Program-made: the position numbers and the translations under genes | Part shown: positions 7,028 to 10,440 of the stretch, piece by piece | Numbering within the stretch: position 1 is the first letter of the stretch | How the letters are laid out: each line of letters starts with the position of its first letter | NCBI GenBank assembly: GCA_903898725.1 | Contig: CAIUGQ010000168.1 | Coordinates: 1 to 10,440, forward strand | Direction: 5' to 3' | Length of the DNA stretch: 10,440 nucleotides | Source of the DNA: an uncultured Burkholderiales bacterium | GTDB taxonomy: Bacteria; Pseudomonadota; Gammaproteobacteria; Burkholderiales; Burkholderiaceae_E | The notes under the pieces: generated by a model | What the model was told of the DNA's origin: nothing | Databases searched by the model: none | Seen by the model: only the letters and a program-made list of their open reading frames with translations

Positions 7028-7333
7028 ATGAAGCTGTCCCACACCCTCGCCACCGCCTGCGCCGCCGTCCTTCTGCCGCTCGCCACCTCCGCGTACGCCG
7101 GGCCCAAGGGCGTCGGCATGTACCCGTCGGTGAAGGATCCGACGCCGGCGAAGACCGCCGAGGCGGCCCGCGCCGAACTCGCGGCGATGAAGGCCGACGG
7201 CACCCTGCAGCGCTACCAGTCGCTGCGCACGCCGCCGCCGCTCGCGCTGCGCGCCAAGCCGCAGGCGACCAGCGAGGCGCCGCGGCCGATGCAGACCACC
7301 CAGGACTTCCGCTCGGTCTACATCGGCGGCTGA
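7028..7333 (+). CDS. Small exported protein, DUF4148-like, function unknown
   Basis: A 101-aa protein with a clear Sec signal peptide: MKLSH, a hydrophobic core (about 6-20), and cleavage expected after Ala-Tyr-Ala at residue 24, giving a mature form of about 77 residues. The mature part starts Gly-Pro-Lys-Gly and contains an Ala/Glu-rich helix with ARAELAAMKADG, which recalls DUF4148-type periplasmic proteins of Burkholderiales. A Pro/Ala-rich tail ends in YIGG. It has no Cys and no His beyond the signal peptide, so it is not an obvious metal chelator. The good ribosome site and normal codon use support a real gene. It is divergent from a heavy-metal-type regulator and shares the intergenic region with the candidate operator, so regulation by that system is plausible. 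The DUF4148 assignment is tentative. Confidence 0.8.
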   Translation: MKLSHTLATACAAVLLPLATSAYAGPKGVGMYPSVKDPTPAKTAEAARAELAAMKADGTLQRYQSLRTPPPLALRAKPQATSEAPRPMQTTQDFRSVYIGG

Positions 7334-7349
7334 CGGCACGTCGCGTCAG

Positions 7350-7375
7350 GGGCGTCGACCTGCGGGTCGGCGCCC
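7350..7375 (+). terminator. Strong hairpin between convergent small gene and cheB
   Basis: An 11-bp stem GGGCGTCGACC / GGTCGGCGCCC (one G-U pair) with the loop TGCG lies 16 bases after the small gene's stop and 10 bases beyond the cheB stop. It reads better as + strand RNA, since the wobble becomes a mismatch on the other strand. There is no T-run. Placement between two convergent ends suggests a terminator serving both. Confidence 0.5.
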
Positions 7376-7385
7376 GCCGCCGGGC

Positions 7386-8438
7386 TCAGCCCCGGCGATC
7401 GAAGCGCAGGATCTCGGCCGCCATCCGGTCGAGCGCGAGCACCTCGTCGGCGGCACCGAGTGCGATCGCCTCCTTCGGCATCCCGAACACGACGCAGCTC
7501 TCCTCGTTCTGCGCGATCGTGCGCGACCCCCTGTCGTGCAGCGCCGACATGCCGCGTGCCCCGTCGTCGCCCATGCCGGTCAGGATGATCGCGAGCGCCT
7601 CGCGTCCGGCGCAGTCGGCCGCGGAGCGAAAGAGCACGTCCACCGACGGCTTGTGCCGGTTCACCGGCGGGCCGTCCACGATCTGAGCGAAGTACTGCCC
7701 GCCCGCCTTGCGCAACTGCATGTGGCGGCCGCCGGGCGCGATCAGCACCACGCCTCGCTCGAGCCGGTCCCCGTCGCGCGCCTCGCGCACGTTCATCGCG
7801 CAGGTGCCGTCCAGCCGCTGCGCGTACATCGCGGTGAACTTCTCGGGCATGTGCTGCACGATCGCGATGCCGGGCGCGTCGCCGGGCAGCGCGAGCAGCA
7901 CCGACTCGATCGCCTGGGTGCCGCCGGTGGAGCTGCCGAGCACCACGGGCTTGTTCACCGACAGCGCATGCAGTCCGTCGGACGGCGCGCGTGCTGCGGC
8001 AGGCGCGGGCGCACGCGGGGCGAGCGCGCCCGCACGAGGCCGCGCTCGCGCGGCGGCCTTCAGGGTCTGCAGCAGCTCGCGCCGCGAATCCTCGAGGAAC
8101 TGCTTGAGCCCGAGGCGGGGCTTGGCGACGACCGCCACCGCGCCCGCGGACATCGCATCGAGCGCCATCTTGCTGCCGGCCTCGGTCAGCGTCGAGCAGA
8201 TGACGGTCGGGATCGGCGCCTCCTCCATGATCTGCCGCAGGAAGGTCAGGCCGTCCATGCCGGGCATCTCGATGTCGAGCAGCAGCACGTCGGGCCGAAG
8301 CCTGCGCAGCATCGGCGCCGCGATCAGCGGGTTCGGTGCGCTGCCCAGCAGCTCGATGTCCGGATCGTCCTTGATCAGGTGCATCAGCGTCTGGCGGACC
8401 ACCGCCGAATCGTCCACCACGAAGACCTTGACCGCCAT
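7386..8438 (-). CDS. cheB: CheB protein-glutamate methylesterase / glutamine deamidase response regulator
   Basis: Removes methyl groups from receptor glutamates during chemotactic adaptation when phosphorylated by CheA. The protein is 350 aa, normal length. The N-terminal receiver (1-120) has Asp9/Asp10, phospho-acceptor Asp55 in LLLDIEMPG and a later KP. An Ala/Pro/Arg-rich linker (about 125-160) follows. The methylesterase domain has the catalytic triad Ser170 (GSSTGGT), His196 (QHMP) and Asp292 (TGMGDDGA). The start at 8438 has GGGAG with a suitable spacer and lies 15 bases after cheD. This is the last gene of the operon in the window; the next gene to the left is convergent, so the operon probably ends here. 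Confidence 0.97.
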   Translation of the reverse strand: MAVKVFVVDDSAVVRQTLMHLIKDDPDIELLGSAPNPLIAAPMLRRLRPDVLLLDIEMPGMDGLTFLRQIMEEAPIPTVICSTLTEAGSKMALDAMSAGAVAVVAKPRLGLKQFLEDSRRELLQTLKAAARARPRAGALAPRAPAPAAARAPSDGLHALSVNKPVVLGSSTGGTQAIESVLLALPGDAPGIAIVQHMPEKFTAMYAQRLDGTCAMNVREARDGDRLERGVVLIAPGGRHMQLRKAGGQYFAQIVDGPPVNRHKPSVDVLFRSAADCAGREALAIILTGMGDDGARGMSALHDRGSRTIAQNEESCVVFGMPKEAIALGAADEVLALDRMAAEILRFDRRG

Positions 8439-8453
8439 CCGCCGCTCCCGTCC

Positions 8454-8960
8454 TCAGACCTGTACCGTGACGACCTCGGGCTCGCCGTCGCCGACCGTCC
8501 AGGCGAGCTTGCGATACACGAAACCGCCGACATCCTGCCCGAGCACGCGCACGCCGTCGCGGCCGAGCGCCTCGAGGGCCCAGCCGGCATTGTCGGCGCC
8601 GACATGACCCTGCACGAACAGCGCCGGGAACATGTTCCCGCCGCCGTAGACCCAGGCCTCGCACAGCGCCGGCACGATGCCCCGCGCCAGCAGCCCGCCG
8701 TACATCGTGCGCAGCGCCATCTCGCCCCAGGCCGCCGTCTCGCGCACCTCGGCGATCGCCGGGCGGCTGTGGACGACGTGGCACATCGCGCCGACGGTGC
8801 GTCGCGGGTCGGTCATCACGATCGCCACGCACGAGCCGAGCAGCGTCTCGAGCCGCTCGCCGCGGTCGACGACGCGCACGTCGCCCGGGTGCAGCGTGTG
8901 CAGCGGCGCGCCGTCGCGCATCGCCCGCGCGCAACCCGCCCGCGGCGTGGCCTCGCTCAT
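8454..8960 (-). CDS. cheD: CheD chemoreceptor glutamine deamidase
   Basis: Deamidates selected receptor glutamines to glutamates so they can be methylated; in some species it also binds CheC. The protein is 168 aa. The family core is ETLLGSCVAI with nucleophile Cys44 and Thr39 nearby, then GAMCHVVHSRP with catalytic His61. Later come GGGNMFP and a C-terminal region typical of CheD, with LGQDVGGFVYRKL. The ATG at 8960 overlaps the cheR stop as ATGA, so the two are translationally coupled. A second Met at residue 14 is possible but lacks this coupling. No cheC is seen in the window, so the adaptation role is the simplest reading. Confidence 0.95.
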   Translation of the reverse strand: MSEATPRAGCARAMRDGAPLHTLHPGDVRVVDRGERLETLLGSCVAIVMTDPRRTVGAMCHVVHSRPAIAEVRETAAWGEMALRTMYGGLLARGIVPALCEAWVYGGGNMFPALFVQGHVGADNAGWALEALGRDGVRVLGQDVGGFVYRKLAWTVGDGEPEVVTVQV

Positions 8961-9769
8961 GCCTGCGCCTTGCGGAACGCGCCCGGGGCGAGCACCTGCA
9001 GCGGCGTGCGGCACGGCACGCGGCCTTCGGCGGTGCCGATGAAGAACAGCCCGCCCGGACGCAGCTGCGTGAGCACGCGGTCCACCACCTCGCTCTTCGT
9101 CGCCGGATCGAAATAGATCAGCACGTTGCGCAGGAAGATCACGTCGAAGGGACCGATGGCCTCGACGGGCCGGCACAGGTTGAGCTGGCCGAAGCGGACC
9201 CGCTCGCGCAGGCGCGGGTGGATCTGCACCAGGCCGTCGGAGGCGCCTTCGCCACGCAGGCAGTGCCGGTGCAGCCGTTCCGGGGTGACCATCCTCAGCC
9301 GCTCGAGCGGATAGATCGCTTCGGTGGCGCTGCGCAGCACGCGGTCGCTGATGTCGGTGCCGAGGATCCGCCAGTCCGAGCCGATGCGGCCCTGCTGCTG
9401 CAGGTCGGCCAGCAGCATCGCCGTGCTGTAGGCCTCGTCGCCGAACGAGGACGCCGCGCTCCACACCGACAGCGCGCGCGGCTTGGTCGCCGAGAGCTCG
9501 GCCTCCAGCAGCGCGTAGTGCGCGGGCTCGCGAAAGAAGTAGGTCTCGTTGGTGGTCAGCAGGTCCACCGCGACCTGGAACTCGCCGCCGTCCTCGGGGC
9601 CGTCGATCAGCGCCAGATAGTCCTCGTAGCTGTCCAGGCCGAGGCGCTGGATCCGCGGGGCGAGGCGCGAGGACACCAGCGGCTTCTTGCCATCGGCGAA
9701 CGACAGGCCCACCGCGCCGTACATGAGTTCGGTGATGCGGCGGAAGGTCTCGTCGTTCAGCGTCGCCAC
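8957..9769 (-). CDS. cheR: CheR chemoreceptor glutamate methyltransferase
   Basis: Methylates receptor glutamates using S-adenosylmethionine. The GTG at 9769 gives 270 aa, the usual CheR length, and is chosen because GGAGAGG stands just upstream and homology starts with LNDETFRRI. A longer frame from 9862 would overlap cheW and begin with an Arg/Pro-rich run that looks non-coding. The N-terminal helical domain (1-70) is followed by TTNETYFFRE (72-81), Arg98, the SAM loop WSAASSFGDEAYS (103-115), GTDIS (137-141) with Asp139 for the ribose, and FLRNVLIYF (212-220). The SAM loop differs from the common CSTGEEPYS, but the acidic pair is kept (Asp111, Glu112), so activity is expected. It starts 28 bases after cheW. 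Confidence 0.95.
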   Translation of the reverse strand: MATLNDETFRRITELMYGAVGLSFADGKKPLVSSRLAPRIQRLGLDSYEDYLALIDGPEDGGEFQVAVDLLTTNETYFFREPAHYALLEAELSATKPRALSVWSAASSFGDEAYSTAMLLADLQQQGRIGSDWRILGTDISDRVLRSATEAIYPLERLRMVTPERLHRHCLRGEGASDGLVQIHPRLRERVRFGQLNLCRPVEAIGPFDVIFLRNVLIYFDPATKSEVVDRVLTQLRPGGLFFIGTAEGRVPCRTPLQVLAPGAFRKAQA

Positions 9770-9772
9770 GGG

Positions 9773-9779
9773 CCTCTCC
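9773..9779 (-). promoter_or_regulatory. Ribosome binding site fixing the cheR GTG start
   Basis: On the minus strand GGAGAGG precedes the GTG at 9769, with 6 bases between GGAG and the codon. It lies in the 28-base cheW-cheR gap and supports the short cheR start over the upstream ATG at 9862. Confidence 0.65.
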
Positions 9780-9797
9780 GGTCGGCCATCGGGGCGC

Positions 9798-10322
9798 TCA
9801 TGCCGGGGCCGTGGCCTGGGCCGACTCGCACAGCCGGGCCATGTCGTCGACGTCGAACGCACGGTCGGGCTCGAGCAGGATGATGAAGCCGCCCTCGACC
9901 TTGCCCATGCCGCTGATGAAGTCGCGCCGCACGGAGGTGCCGAAGTTCGGCGGCGGCTCGATCGCCTCGGGCGGGATGTCGATGACCTCGCTCACCGCAT
10001 CGACGAGCAGCCCGAGCTCCACGCGCTCGCGGTCGCGCAGGGTGTCGAAGATCACGATGCAGGTCTTCTTGCCGACGTCGGCCGGCGGGCGGCCGAAGCG
10101 CGCCTGCAGGTCGATCACCGGCACCACCGAGCCGCGCAGGTTGATGACGCCGCGCACGAAGTCCGGCATCAGCGGCACGGTGGTCATCGGGCCGTACTGG
10201 ATGATCTCGCGCACGGTGCGGATGTCCATCGCGAACACTTCCGCACCGAGCGTGAACGTGAGGTACTGCGCCGCCGGCCCGGCCTCCGCGGAGGCGCCGG
10301 TGCCCGTCGAGTCGTGCTTCAT
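9798..10322 (-). CDS. cheW: CheW chemotaxis coupling protein
   Basis: Adaptor that links chemoreceptors to the CheA kinase in the inner-face signalling array. The protein is 174 aa: a short, variable, Gly/Ala-rich tail (1-18), then one CheW domain starting at YLTFTLGAEVFAMDI. The diagnostic segment VRGVINLRGSVVPVIDL (56-72) includes Arg63, equivalent to the conserved arginine that contacts CheA and receptor. There is no receiver domain, so it is CheW and not CheV. GAGG precedes the ATG by 5 bases. The start is 11 bases after the upstream gene's stop, so this is tight operon packing. Confidence 0.96.
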   Translation of the reverse strand: MKHDSTGTGASAEAGPAAQYLTFTLGAEVFAMDIRTVREIIQYGPMTTVPLMPDFVRGVINLRGSVVPVIDLQARFGRPPADVGKKTCIVIFDTLRDRERVELGLLVDAVSEVIDIPPEAIEPPPNFGTSVRRDFISGMGKVEGGFIILLEPDRAFDVDDMARLCESAQATAPA

Positions 10323-10333
10323 CTCGGCCTCGC

Positions 10334-10440
10334 TCAGTAGGGACGGAAGTTGCCGTGCGTGCCGGTGGCCGCCGCGACGCCGCGCGGGGCCGGTGCGGCC
10401 GGCCTGGCGGAGGAGCGCATCGGCGACGTGGTGCTGCGCC
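10334..10440 (-). CDS. C-terminal tail of a probable methyl-accepting chemotaxis protein (partial)
   Basis: The window holds only the last 34 codons and the stop (TGA at 10336-10334); the rest lies beyond the right edge. The readable tail is rich in Ala, Pro, Ser, Arg and Gly, so it should be a flexible linker, and it ends in HGNFRPY. The last five residues, NFRPY, fit the aromatic-x-x-aromatic pentapeptide by which many receptors tether CheR, as NWETF does in enteric receptors. Such a gene directly before cheW-cheR-cheD-cheB is usually a receptor. The call rests on position and tail only; no signalling-domain sequence is visible. Confidence 0.6.
   Translation of the reverse strand, partial: RSTTSPMRSSARPAAPAPRGVAAATGTHGNFRPY

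Noticed and set aside
6854..7339. Upstream extension of the response regulator frame
   Set aside because: Receiver homology starts at MRILLIEDT (6853). The extension is antisense to the small exported protein and has Arg-rich shadow composition.
7318..8934. Minus-strand frame of 538 codons across cheB and cheD in another phase
   Set aside because: It is Arg/Ala-rich with no motif and is antiphase to two well-defined genes on the same strand.
9770..9862. Longer N-terminus for CheR from the ATG at 9862
   Set aside because: It overlaps the cheW end, is an Arg/Pro-rich run unlike CheR, and a good ribosome site precedes the GTG at 9769.
1..10440. Mobile element, CRISPR array, tRNA, toxin-antitoxin or defence system
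   Set aside because: I looked on both strands for transposase or integrase motifs, spaced repeats, tRNA cloverleaf signals and small gene pairs, and found none. Composition is uniform across the window.

Overview
The window is very GC-rich (roughly 70% by eye) and densely packed with genes. Gene families, codon use and the mcp-cheW-cheR-cheD-cheB order suggest a Betaproteobacterium, probably Burkholderiales. That placement is inference, because no rRNA or other phylogenetic marker is present. I see no tRNA, CRISPR array, insertion sequence, integrase or phage gene. The longest stretch without a gene is the 174-base divergent intergenic region at 6854-7027.

Left part, + strand (1-4805). A TolC-family outer-membrane efflux lipoprotein comes first. 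It is followed by a CitE/HpcH-fold CoA-ester lyase and an acetoacetyl-CoA synthetase (aacS). The last two are 65 bases apart and probably co-transcribed. They suggest carbon metabolism through acetoacetate, acetyl-CoA and PHB, but the lyase substrate cannot be read from sequence.

Middle part (4794-7333). On the - strand lies a response regulator and sensor kinase pair of the CusRS/CopRS heavy-metal class, with a 4-base GTGA overlap. The kinase converges on aacS. Their 12-base overlap is a perfect palindrome that supplies both stop codons and sits in a larger hairpin. Divergent from the regulator is a small exported protein of 101 aa. The shared intergenic region carries CTGACGATTTTGTAAT, which is one base away from the CopR-type box as I recall it. 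This forms a plausible copper- or metal-responsive regulatory unit.

Right part, - strand (7386-10440). This is a chemotaxis operon read right to left: the C-terminal tail of a probable chemoreceptor (cut by the window edge), then cheW, cheR, cheD and cheB. Spacings are 11 and 28 bases, a 4-base ATGA overlap, and 15 bases. The set covers receptor coupling, methylation, deamidation and demethylation. CheA and CheY are not in the window. The receptor tail ends in NFRPY, which fits the aromatic-x-x-aromatic pattern of CheR-tethering pentapeptides.

Most of the window is ordinary core or accessory metabolism and signalling. I found no convincing wholly new system. The points most worth a second look are the palindromic shared stop codons, the candidate metal box with the small exported protein, and the receptor tail pentapeptide.
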